64,000 bases of DNA from an uncultured Gammaproteobacteria bacterium (GTDB taxonomy: Bacteria; Pseudomonadota; Gammaproteobacteria; Arenicellales; JAANXG01). Position numbers and translations under genes: made by a program. A model generated the notes under the pieces. The model was not told where the DNA came from. It made no database searches and was given only the letters and a program-made list of their open reading frames with translations. Of the stretch, positions 16,562-24,303 are shown in pieces. Numbering within the stretch: position 1 is the first letter of the stretch; each line of letters starts with the position of its first letter. The stretch lies in the NCBI GenBank assembly GCA_947259395.1, contig CAMYMN010000002.1:1-64000 (forward strand), given 5' to 3'.

Positions 16562-16996
16562 ATGGGGATCGTCGACATATTTGAAAGTTTTGCCGCAGCG
16601 TTCGAGGCTGCAGTGACCGATGACGACTGGTCGAGACTGGAGCCATACCTGGCACAGGATGCTACCTACTTGAATGTGGGGGGACCGGATCCGAAATGTG
16701 GGGGCCGAAAAGCCATTATTGAGTTTCTTCAGGCAGACGTTGCCAATACCGATCGGCGATTCGATACCCGTACACTGATGGCGCTGACGCCGCCTACAGC
16801 AAAAGGAAATCGCCTATCCCGCCGATGGCGTTGTACTTACACCCTCGCCGGAGCGCTGGATCTGGTGGTAGAGGGCGAGGCAAGATATGTATTCGAAGAT
16901 GACTTAATCAAACATATCGAACAGGAACTCACCGCCGATAGCATGCACCGGCTTGACCAGTGGATGGAAAAATATGGCGACAATCTGAGCAGCTGA
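16562..16996 (+). CDS. NTF2-like / SnoaL-fold protein (cassette gene)
   Basis: 144-residue protein with the NTF2-like cone fold pattern: a helical start (VDIFESFAAAFEAAVTDDDWSRL), then LEPYLAQDATYLNVGG and strands ending in ARYVFEDDLIKHIEQ. Such proteins are small enzymes or binding domains; no catalytic assignment can be made. ATG 16562 is preferred over the upstream TTG because it begins the conserved helix. It directly follows an attC-like site. Confidence 0.7.
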   Translation: MGIVDIFESFAAAFEAAVTDDDWSRLEPYLAQDATYLNVGGPDPKCGGRKAIIEFLQADVANTDRRFDTRTLMALTPPTAKGNRLSRRWRCTYTLAGALDLVVEGEARYVFEDDLIKHIEQELTADSMHRLDQWMEKYGDNLSS

Positions 16997-17037
16997 CAAC
17001 GCAATAAATTGCGGGTACCTGTCGGCGGCGCGTTGTC
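16995..17037. repeat. Inverted repeat GACAACGC / GCGTTGTC after the NTF2-like gene
   Basis: Perfect 8-bp arms (16995-17002 and 17030-17037) begin at the stop codon of the upstream gene. This could be the last, degenerate attC-like site of the cluster or a hairpin; there is no T run, so a terminator is less likely. Confidence 0.4.
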
Positions 17038-17059
17038 TCCACGGTTGAAGGCACACACA

Positions 17060-17725
17060 ATGACGCGTCCATTTAGAAACCTTAGTTTGCTCTTCCTGCC
17101 CACCCTGCTGACCGCGTGCACCACTGCGAACTACATTCAGGCCGAGGTGCCGCCATGGTCCGACGGCAGATCGGGGCCGACCGCACCGCCGGCGATCGAC
17201 GCGCGCGCGAAGGCGTTTGAAATCCCACAAGGTCAATCACTGCTTTACGTTTTAAAGCCCGGCCCAAAGGAGCTTGGGGTCCGTGTCGAGGCTTTTGTGG
17301 ACGGGGTGGACATCGGGAGCCTCTCGAAGAATCAATACGTGTTTACCCCGGTTACGCCCGGCACACACCGGTTGAAAACCACAGCACAAGAGCGGTTCGA
17401 GAAGCGTACGCTGCTTGAAACGAACGTAAGGTGGATCGGCGTTCGGGTGGCGGAAATAGAATTCATTGCGCTGCCCAACACGCTCTACATCTTCGAACAA
17501 GTGTACCGTCCCGGCAAAGGGTCCAACTATCGGGACTTCACGCTGCGGCAGGTGCCACTCAGCGAAGGGAAAGAAATGGTGCGAGCCATGATTTTGAGCA
17601 AATTCAACGAATACTTGTTTGAGGAGATTACCCACGGGCGGCAATGGTCCGCGTCGGAAGAACCGTGCGTGAATGGAGAAACACACCTGAAAAGGCAGCG
17701 GGACATCATCTGCATCTATAAATGA
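17060..17725 (+). CDS. DUF2846-like lipoprotein
   Basis: 221-residue predicted lipoprotein: the N-terminus has a lipobox (LLTACTT) after a short hydrophobic segment. The central region (GQSLLYVLKPGP...VEAFVDGVDIGSLSKNQYVFTPVTPGTH) resembles DUF2846, a beta-rich domain of unknown function with a PEGA-like turn. ATG 17060 is chosen because it gives a normal lipoprotein signal; the frame is open further upstream. It may be the last cassette or the first resident gene after the cluster. Confidence 0.7.
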   Translation: MTRPFRNLSLLFLPTLLTACTTANYIQAEVPPWSDGRSGPTAPPAIDARAKAFEIPQGQSLLYVLKPGPKELGVRVEAFVDGVDIGSLSKNQYVFTPVTPGTHRLKTTAQERFEKRTLLETNVRWIGVRVAEIEFIALPNTLYIFEQVYRPGKGSNYRDFTLRQVPLSEGKEMVRAMILSKFNEYLFEEITHGRQWSASEEPCVNGETHLKRQRDIICIYK

Positions 17726-18138
17726 GTTCGCCCCAAAGTAGGTGTCGGAGAGCTGCTGAAAAACCGGGTCAGAGATCAATATTTTCTAATGTTCGCGCAT
17801 GGATTCGCTGACCCGCATGTCTAAGATGTCATCCTGAGGCGCGCAGCACGGAAGGATCTTACCTTGTTGCACGTGCCACCAGCATCGAGAATGTTGCGAT
17901 ACCTCGCGATGCAATGCACGGCCAACAACAGACCGGATGCCTCACGTCTCTCGGCTGCGGCTGTGCGGCGTAGGTGAATAGTGATTATATGAGATAGCTG
18001 GCTAAACTTAAATAAGGCGTGTCAGCAAAGTATTGTCACGACCTCGTTCAACTGTCGAGTTGAGCTTGATTAGATTTTTTCGGCGGCTATGTTTTTTAAC
18101 AACGGCCTCAAGCCGGTCGAGATGAAACGTTGTTATCT
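17726..18138. other. Gene-free stretch with an R1 repeat copy
   Basis: A GTCATCCTGAGGCGCGCAGC...GGATCTTACC unit lies at 17828-17863, closely matching the one at 3649-3684. The remainder up to the regulator gene is AT-rich and may hold its promoter. No ORF is seen. Confidence 0.65.
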
Positions 18139-18837
18139 ATGGTGAAGAACGCGACGCATTGGGACCGATTATTCCCCTCCTTGTCGAACAGCGAGGATGC
18201 GGCGATTGCGCGGTTTAAGCGGAGCGCGAACACGGTAACGCTGCCAAAAGGTGAGCTGGTGTTTCATGCGGGTGCGCCCTGTGAGAACTATTTATTAGTC
18301 CTGGAGGGCAAGGTCAACGTGCAAACGATTACCGAAACGGGCCGGGAAATTGTTTTGTATCAAGTGGGTGCCGGACAGTCATGTGTGCTCACCACCTCCT
18401 GCCTGTTGAGTGATGAGCCTTACCCGGCTGAGGGCGTTGTGGAGAGTGATGTGACGGCGTTGGCAATAGGCAGGCCCGAGTTTTATGAAGCATTAAACCA
18501 CTCCAGTGAATTACGGCATTTCGTTTTTAGGAACCTGGGTAAACGCTTTTCGGGGGTGATTGCCCGGATGAGTGACGTGGCATTCGGTTCCGTCGACCGG
18601 CGTTTGGCGCGGATGTTATTGCGTAACCGAGGGTCGGCAGATCGGATCATTCTTACGCATCAAGAACTCGCGTTGGAAGTCGGGACCGTCCGGGAGGTGG
18701 TGTCGCGGCACTTGAAGGGATTCGAAGCTCACGGATGGGTTCGACTGGGTCGCGGTTACATCGAAGTACTTGACCACGATGCCCTAGATGGCTTGTTAAA
18801 AAAACCGGACCAGAGAAAAATTCCATCTGACTATTAG
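18139..18837 (+). CDS. Crp/Fnr-family transcriptional regulator
   Basis: 232-residue regulator. A cyclic-nucleotide-binding-type beta barrel (about 18-130: LPKGELVFHAGAPCENYLLVLEGKVNVQ) is followed by a dimer helix and a Crp-type helix-turn-helix (LTHQELALEVGTVREVVSRHLKGFEAHGWV). The N-terminal cysteine cluster of Fnr is absent, so it is not an Fe-S oxygen sensor of that kind. ATG 18139 is used; TTG 18130 is possible. The nearest downstream gene is the desaturase, on the same strand, but no operator could be defined. With two cyclases in the window, cNMP control is conceivable but unproven. Confidence 0.85.
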   Translation: MVKNATHWDRLFPSLSNSEDAAIARFKRSANTVTLPKGELVFHAGAPCENYLLVLEGKVNVQTITETGREIVLYQVGAGQSCVLTTSCLLSDEPYPAEGVVESDVTALAIGRPEFYEALNHSSELRHFVFRNLGKRFSGVIARMSDVAFGSVDRRLARMLLRNRGSADRIILTHQELALEVGTVREVVSRHLKGFEAHGWVRLGRGYIEVLDHDALDGLLKKPDQRKIPSDY

Positions 18838-18877
18838 CGTTAAGTGTTCTTTGAACCGCATCTCTTTTGATCACTTT

Positions 18878-18946
18878 ATGCACAAGGACAAGCCCGAGGT
18901 GATCGCTCGCGCGATCAAGACAGCGATGGATCAGTCGCGGCGCTGA
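18878..18946 (+). pseudogene. Possible C-terminal gene fragment
   Basis: The short frame HFMHKDKPEVIARAIKTAMDQSRR ends in TGA at 18944 and reads like the amphipathic C-terminal helix of a larger protein. No upstream remainder is visible. Very low confidence. Confidence 0.15.
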
Positions 18947-19061
18947 TGTGGCGGGGAACGGGGTTTTGTGTTCGGAGATGTTGAGGAGGCAAACTTGGAT
19001 CAATGCGCGTCACAAGCTATGTTGATAAAATTGCAACGTGTGATGAATTGAGGTGTGTTTA

Positions 19062-20246
19062 GTGGAGATTCTGCAATTCCCAGGCGTGTTCGATTTACCG
19101 TGGTGGGGTTACGTATTGGTAGCGCTCGCGCTGACCCATGTGACCATCGTCGCGGTCACCGTGTACCTGCACCGCCATCAGGCGCACCTGGCGCTTGATT
19201 TGCACCCGGCTGTGAGTCACTTCTTCCGGCTGTGGCTGTGGCTGACCACTGGCATGGTCACCAAGGAGTGGGCCGCCGTGCACCGCAAGCATCACGCCAA
19301 GTGCGAGACCCCCGAAGACCCGCACAGCCCGCAGGTAATGGGGATCAATCGCGTGCTGTGGGGCGGCGTGTTCCTGTATGTGAAAGAAGCGAACAAGCCC
19401 GAGACCCTCGAGCGCTACGGCCGCGGCACTCCCAATGACTGGATCGAGCGCAATGTTTATCAGCGGTTCCAGGTCGTCGGGCTAACGCTGATGGGCGCGG
19501 TGGACGTGTTCTTGCTCGGCACCGTCGCCGGGCTGTTGATCCTCGCCACGCAAATCGTGTGGATACCGTTTTGGGCCGCCGGCGTGATCAACGGCATCGG
19601 CCACTACTGGGGTTATCGGCACTGGACCACACCCGACGCGAGCACCAACATCGTGCCCGTGGGTGTCCTCATCGGCGGCGAGGAACTGCACAACAATCAC
19701 CACGCCTTTCCGGCCTCGGCCAAGCTGTCGTACCAGTGGTATGAGTTTGACCTCGGCTGGGTCTACATCCGACTGCTCGAGATCTTGGGGCTCGCCCACG
19801 TCAAGCGCATGGCGCCGACGCCGCATTTCGTGGCCCCCAAACCGGTGGCCGATATGGAAACGCTGCAGGCGGTCATCACCTGCCGCTATGACGTGCTCGC
19901 CAAATACGCCAAGCTGCTCAAGCGCACCTACACCGAGGAGCTTGCCAAACTACGGCGGGTGTCGCCCGATGACGCGCGTGCGCTACAGCACCTGAAACGC
20001 TGGCTGTTTCGCGACGAGCAAATGCTGCGTGAGCCGGTGCGCCGCGAACTCGCCGAGGTGCTGCCCAAGACCCGAGAACTGCAGACTTTGTACGCAATGC
20101 GCCGCGAGCTCACCGCGTTGTGGGGCCGCTCCTCGGCCTCGCGCGAACAACTGGTCAAGCAGTTGCAGAGCTGGTGCCAGCGTGCCGAACAGAGCGGCAT
20201 CGGATGCTTGATGGATTTCTCGCAGCGCCTGCGCAGTTACGCGTGA
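19062..20246 (+). CDS. Membrane fatty acid desaturase (delta-9 acyl desaturase type)
   Basis: 394-residue integral membrane di-iron desaturase that introduces a double bond into acyl chains. All three histidine boxes are intact: HRHQAH, HRKHH and HNNHH, plus the conserved NGIGHYWGYR. Two hydrophobic pairs flank them, and the last ~130 residues form the soluble helical tail (ITCRYDVLAKYAKLLKRTY) usual for this bacterial subgroup. GTG 19062 is preferred because an AGGTG site lies just upstream; GTG 19053 is also in frame. Confidence 0.92.
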   Translation: MEILQFPGVFDLPWWGYVLVALALTHVTIVAVTVYLHRHQAHLALDLHPAVSHFFRLWLWLTTGMVTKEWAAVHRKHHAKCETPEDPHSPQVMGINRVLWGGVFLYVKEANKPETLERYGRGTPNDWIERNVYQRFQVVGLTLMGAVDVFLLGTVAGLLILATQIVWIPFWAAGVINGIGHYWGYRHWTTPDASTNIVPVGVLIGGEELHNNHHAFPASAKLSYQWYEFDLGWVYIRLLEILGLAHVKRMAPTPHFVAPKPVADMETLQAVITCRYDVLAKYAKLLKRTYTEELAKLRRVSPDDARALQHLKRWLFRDEQMLREPVRRELAEVLPKTRELQTLYAMRRELTALWGRSSASREQLVKQLQSWCQRAEQSGIGCLMDFSQRLRSYA

Positions 20247-20259
20247 ACGACAGGTGGGA

Positions 20260-20297
20260 GTGACACCCTCTCCGGCTAGTGCGGGGACGAGTGTCAC
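20260..20297. terminator. Hairpin after the desaturase gene
   Basis: GTGACAC (20260-20266) and GTGTCAC (20291-20297) form a 7-bp perfect stem with further pairing inside. It lies 14 bases after the stop codon but lacks a T run, so terminator function is tentative. Confidence 0.35.
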
Positions 20298-20371
20298 GTC
20301 GGCAAGATTACGCTGCTCGTTCGGATTGACCTCGGTGGCTCTTTCTCATGTCATGCTCAGGCGCACCGCGC

Positions 20372-20399
20372 CGGTTATCCCCTCACAGCAGGGGAAAAC
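20372..20399. repeat. Solitary type I-E CRISPR-repeat-like palindrome (copy 1)
   Basis: CGGTTATCCCC-TCACAGCA-GGGGAAAAC has the layout of a type I-E CRISPR repeat (CGGTT..ATCCCC, short centre, GGGGAA..AC). It is single, with no spacers around it. A second related copy is at 54225-54248. Confidence 0.4.
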
Positions 20400-20416
20400 G
20401 CTGGTTCCACAGATAA

Positions 20417-20902
20417 TTAGCGACGAGTGCGCTTATACACGTTGTTGTCCTCATCGGTGACGGGTAGCAGCGTCGCCGATGTGGTGTTGCGCAGATCGAC
20501 ACCGATCAGCCGCAGCGCCACGCGTACCGCGGTCACGGCGATCGGCGGAAGGGAAAGACAGCATCCGTTCTCGAACACACCATGGCCATCGCTGCTCACG
20601 CTGCGGAATTCGCAGTTGATTCGCAAAGACGTCAACACCTGCTGGACCGTCGCGCCAATCGGCCGCGCGGCGCTGTCGGCAAAGTACAGCTGGGCGAGCG
20701 ACGCCGCGTGGTAGGCCTGTCCGGGCCGAATCACCATCGCAACCTTCTTTTCAAATGCTTCGACGCGCGCGTGACGTGGTAACAGGGCGCAATCGGCTTC
20801 AATTTGCTGTAGGGTCCGCCAGGCGCGACGATCGCTCTCATTGTGCGAGGAGTTGCACGCCGCGGTAACCGATTTGAAACTGTCAGCGAGATTCCAGCCC
20901 AT
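20417..20902 (-). CDS. Hypothetical protein
   Basis: 161-residue protein not recognised. The chosen start is MGWNLADSFKSVTAAC at 20902, because the frame upstream runs through a repeat-rich, AT-rich stretch without coding character. The central part (AFEKKVAMVIRPGQAYHAASLAQLYFADSAARPIG) is predicted helical and the end is beta-rich and basic. No membrane segment or signal peptide. It is flanked by repeats on both sides. Confidence 0.5.
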   Translation of the reverse strand: MGWNLADSFKSVTAACNSSHNESDRRAWRTLQQIEADCALLPRHARVEAFEKKVAMVIRPGQAYHAASLAQLYFADSAARPIGATVQQVLTSLRINCEFRSVSSDGHGVFENGCCLSLPPIAVTAVRVALRLIGVDLRNTTSATLLPVTDEDNNVYKRTRR

Positions 20903-21080
20903 GGTTTTAAACTTCTGGTATTTAAAAAAGATACAGCAAACAATTTTTACACCGCAAGTTTCTTTATCTAGTACGGGCTCCGACCCCACTCTATTCCACG
21001 TCATCCCGCGGTCGAATCCAGCGGGATCTCACCGTGACAAATGACTAAGCATGTTTTGTTATTTTGAAGCCGCAAGCGGC

Positions 21081-21157
21081 TGCTTGTGCTGGTGTAGTTG
21101 CAGTGCTTGTGCTGGTGTAGTTGCAGTGCTTGTGCTGGTGTAGTCGCAGTGCTTGTC
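21081..21157 (+). repeat. 23-bp tandem repeat, about 3.3 copies
   Basis: Units at 21081-21103, 21104-21126 and 21127-21149 begin TGCTTGTGCT and end GTTGCAG (the third has one T-to-C change), followed by a partial unit to 21157. It lies in a gene-free stretch (20903-21245) that also has an R2 copy at 20975-20987 and a GTCATCCCGCG...GGGATCTCACC element near 21001-21034. Confidence 0.9.
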
Positions 21158-21245
21158 CTCGCAAAGCACGGGAATAAGCCACTCTCACTTGTGTTTGATG
21201 TCATCCCGTTGACCCCACGCCGACCTGTGGCGTTTTTAGAAACGC

Positions 21246-22301
21246 TCATCGCGACACGTCGATCTTGATCCAGCGTGCGCCTCGGCCACGGCCCTCCGCA
21301 CGGACGAGTCCCTCGGCCTTCATCTCGCGCAACACCAGTCTGATCGTTTCGCGGCTCACGCCCGGGCAATCGCGCTCCAGGTCAACGATTTTAAATGGCG
21401 AGACTTTACGGCCCACTGCATCGCGCACGCGTTCCGATTTGGAACTGCGTGCGCCATCCAGTTGTCCAACCCGCTCTTCAAATTCCTTGTAAGCGTCAAT
21501 CAAAATACCCCAGAAATAGTTCAGCCATGGCAAGACATCATGTTCACGCTGTTGCCAACCTTGTGAACTTGCCTCCACGGCATCGTAATAGGACTCACGA
21601 TTCTTTTCAAAGAGCCGCTCTAAGCTGATGTATCGGCCCACTTCGTAACCGGCGTGATAGAGCAACAGCAAGGTGAGCAGTCGTGCAACCCGGCCGTTGC
21701 CGCCATGGAAAGGGTGAATACAAAGAAAATCCAACACTACCAGCGGCATGACCACCATCGGGTCGATGCCTTGTGCTATCGCCTGCTCGTATCCATCGAT
21801 GAGATTGTTCATCGCCGGGGGCGTCGCCTTTGCCGGCAATGCCTTGAAAAGGACGCGAGTAATAATTCCTTGCGCATCCTTTTCGGTGAACTCGTTGTCA
21901 GTTTCCTTCCATCGCCCACCCTCGTCTGGCGTCAAGTGATATAGGGTTCGGTGCAATTGTCGGATCACATTAACGGTGACCGGCATCTTGCGCCCACGCT
22001 CATGGATCGAGTCCAATGCATTGCGGTAGCCGACGATTTCTTGCTCCGTTCGATCGCGAGGGGTGGTAGTGAGTTCGACCAGCGCCATGAGGCGCACCGC
22101 GGACGTGGTGATGCCTTCGAGGCGATTTGATGAATCGGTGGATTCAATGACGGCTTCGGCCCGCAGCGCTGCGAGTGTCTCCGGTCGCTGCCTGGCGTAT
22201 AGCGCTCGCTTACCCCGGTATTCACCCAGGGCGCGCAAGGACGCCACATTGTGGGCACTAAAGCCCATGTCGGCCAGAAAGGCGGGCTGTAACGAGCGCA
22301 T
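21246..22301 (-). CDS. Fic-domain protein with N-terminal inhibitory motif and C-terminal winged helix
   Basis: 351-residue Fic protein, expected to transfer AMP (or another nucleotide moiety) to target proteins. The core motif HPFHGGNGRVARLL (about 196-209) is complete, including the catalytic His. An N-terminal inhibitory helix carries SNRLEG (about 58-63), matching (S/T)xxxE(G/N), so this is a class II, self-inhibited Fic protein. The C-terminus (about 290-351, VSRETIRLVLREMKAEGLVRAEG) is a winged helix, suggesting DNA binding. No separate antitoxin gene adjoins it. Confidence 0.9.
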   Translation of the reverse strand: MRSLQPAFLADMGFSAHNVASLRALGEYRGKRALYARQRPETLAALRAEAVIESTDSSNRLEGITTSAVRLMALVELTTTPRDRTEQEIVGYRNALDSIHERGRKMPVTVNVIRQLHRTLYHLTPDEGGRWKETDNEFTEKDAQGIITRVLFKALPAKATPPAMNNLIDGYEQAIAQGIDPMVVMPLVVLDFLCIHPFHGGNGRVARLLTLLLLYHAGYEVGRYISLERLFEKNRESYYDAVEASSQGWQQREHDVLPWLNYFWGILIDAYKEFEERVGQLDGARSSKSERVRDAVGRKVSPFKIVDLERDCPGVSRETIRLVLREMKAEGLVRAEGRGRGARWIKIDVSR

Positions 22302-22919
22302 GGCTTGGCTTCTCGGTACGATAAAGGGTAATTATGGGTCATTTTTACCGCTTTTGCAGAGCAGCTGATCCTCCAATTACCGCTTATTGTCTGATTTTGA
22401 GGCTGTTTATGTACTCCCGTACGGGTGCCGCAGCCACCCCGGTCATCCAAAACAGCGCCTGTGGTGGGCCTACGGTGAGAAATGGGGGTGACCGGTGGTC
22501 ACGACCATCGCCGCGAGCTTGTCCCTGGCTTGCCTTCGCCTTCTCCTCACTAACCGAGGTAAGGCAAAAGACAAGCGAGGGAGCGTGTCGCTCCCACCTA
22601 CGTCATCGCGACACGCGCAGCGCGCGTTGTCCCGAGCGCGGTCGCAGGAACAGACTCAAGCTGTCAAAGTTGCCGCCATAATTCGCGACGTTTAGGTACT
22701 TCACTCGCACTCGGCACGATCAACATCAAGTGCGCTCCCTCACTTCGTTGGCAATGGCGTATTAATGTTTGGCCTGACGTATGAACAGTTAGCAGGTGCG
22801 CGTCACATCCGGTACCGAGCTACGCTGCCTTGTCTTCCACAAGCATCGATAAACCACGTGAACAGATAGATTCGATATAATGACGAACTCGTATTATCGG
22901 GACGCGTCGAGCGGGATCA
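22302..22919. other. Gene-free stretch with hairpins and a likely promoter
   Basis: The region holds GGGAGCG-TGT-CGCTCCC (22579-22595), a perfect short hairpin, and a broader CTTGCCTT...AAGGCAAAAG inverted pair upstream of it. A perfect TATAAT at 22876-22881 lies 38 bases before the next ATG and probably serves the dehydrogenase gene, although its -35 is poor. No coding frame is convincing. Confidence 0.5.
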
Positions 22920-23993
22920 ATGGCAAAACGCATTGAATCAGTGGTGGTGATGGGTCTTGGCCGGGTCGGGTCGCTTGCCGCCACCTTATTGCACGAGACC
23001 GGGTTCAAGGTCCATGGGGTGGACTCGCGGGAGACCACCCACCTCGCCATACCCACCAGCCGGATCGACATCGAGGACGGTAATGCATTGGTCAAAATGC
23101 TCGATTCAGCAGACGCGGTGGTCGCCTGCCTCCCCTACCATCTGACCCTCGACGTCGCCGCGGCGGCGCACGCACAAGGCGTGCACTATTTCGACTTGAC
23201 GGAAGACGTGCCCACCGCGAAGCGAATCATCGAGCTCAGCGACAGCGCCCGCGCGGTGATGGCCCCGCAGTGCGGTCTGGCGCCCGGTTTCATCGCCATC
23301 GTCGGCGCCGCGTTGAGCCGCAAATTCGACACCCTGCGCAGTATCGAGCTGCGCGTCGGCGCCCTTCCCCAGCATCCGCGGGGCCTACTCGGCTACGCGT
23401 TCAACTGGTCGCCGGAAGGGGTGGTCAATGAGTATCTCAACGACTGCGAGGTCATTACCGACGGCGAGAAGAAGCTGGTGCCGCCCATGGGCCAGGTGGA
23501 AACCATCGTGATCCACGGTAATCAGCTAGAGGCGTTCACCACCTCGGGCGGCTTGGGCACGATGTGCGACACCTATGTCGGGCGCGTGCACGAACTCAAC
23601 TACAAGACGCTGCGTTACCCCGGGCACTGCAAACTGATGCGCTTTTTCTTTCAGGAGCTCCACATGAAGCATCGCCGCGAGGAGGCCGGCGACATTCTCG
23701 TCAACGCCAAGCCACCGGTGAGTGACGACGTCGTGTACATCCATGCCGCCGCCGAGGGTCACCTCGGTGGACGATTGATGCGCGAGGAATTCGTGCGCGC
23801 CTATTATCCCAAGAGCATCGCCCAACAACAGTGGCGCGCCATCGCCTGGACCACCGCCGCCTCGGTGTGCGCGGTGCTCGAGCTGGTGGCCACCGGGGTA
23901 CTCCCGGCCAAAGGCTTTATCAAACAAGAAGAGATTCCGTTGCACGCGTTTCTCGCGACCCATAACGGTGCCTTGTACGAGACGTCGCGCTGA
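22920..23993 (+). CDS. Saccharopine dehydrogenase-like oxidoreductase
   Basis: 357-residue NAD(P)-dependent enzyme with an N-terminal Rossmann fold (VVVMGLGRVGSLAATLL, then VHGVDSRE) and a saccharopine dehydrogenase-type catalytic domain (APQCGLAPGFIAIVGAAL, AFTTSGGLGTMCDTYVGRV). Relatives include lysine 6-dehydrogenase and saccharopine reductases, so an amino-acid imine substrate is likely; the exact reaction cannot be read. It is on the same strand as pckG with a 310-bp repeat-rich gap between them. Confidence 0.82.
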   Translation: MAKRIESVVVMGLGRVGSLAATLLHETGFKVHGVDSRETTHLAIPTSRIDIEDGNALVKMLDSADAVVACLPYHLTLDVAAAAHAQGVHYFDLTEDVPTAKRIIELSDSARAVMAPQCGLAPGFIAIVGAALSRKFDTLRSIELRVGALPQHPRGLLGYAFNWSPEGVVNEYLNDCEVITDGEKKLVPPMGQVETIVIHGNQLEAFTTSGGLGTMCDTYVGRVHELNYKTLRYPGHCKLMRFFFQELHMKHRREEAGDILVNAKPPVSDDVVYIHAAAEGHLGGRLMREEFVRAYYPKSIAQQQWRAIAWTTAASVCAVLELVATGVLPAKGFIKQEEIPLHAFLATHNGALYETSR

Positions 23994-24303
23994 TCCGATC
24001 GGGGCCGACCCAAGTGCGGCCGGACCCCAACCAAAGGGGCTGACCGCACACCAGATATGGAAATTCCGCAGCGCCGCATCTCACCGTATTGGATGGTAGT
24101 GGTGATTTGGGCACGGTAAGATCCCACCGTGCACAGCGCCTCGAATGTTGTAGACTTCCGGGCATCGAGTGCCCGAGTTCCGTGCCCGGTCTGGGTCGCG
24201 AGTCACCGCGAAAATGCGGCGACCAGCGCAATGCGGCAGGACATCTTGGGTATGGTTCCCCGGACGAAAATGAAACAGTAATGATGAATCGGAGAAAGCG
24301 GTA
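23994..24303. other. Repeat-rich gap upstream of pckG
   Basis: R2-related GGGGCCGACCC and CCGGACCCC segments lie at 24001-24030. A CACGGT/ACCGTG hairpin enclosing AAGATCCC lies at 24113-24132 and resembles a decayed R1 element. The pckG promoter should be here but is not clear. Confidence 0.45.

Noticed and set aside
14401-17040. Complete integron
   Set aside because: No tyrosine recombinase gene, attI or cassette promoter Pc was found; only attC-like sites support it.
20372-20399. CRISPR array
   Set aside because: A single repeat-like unit without spacers, and no cas gene in the window.
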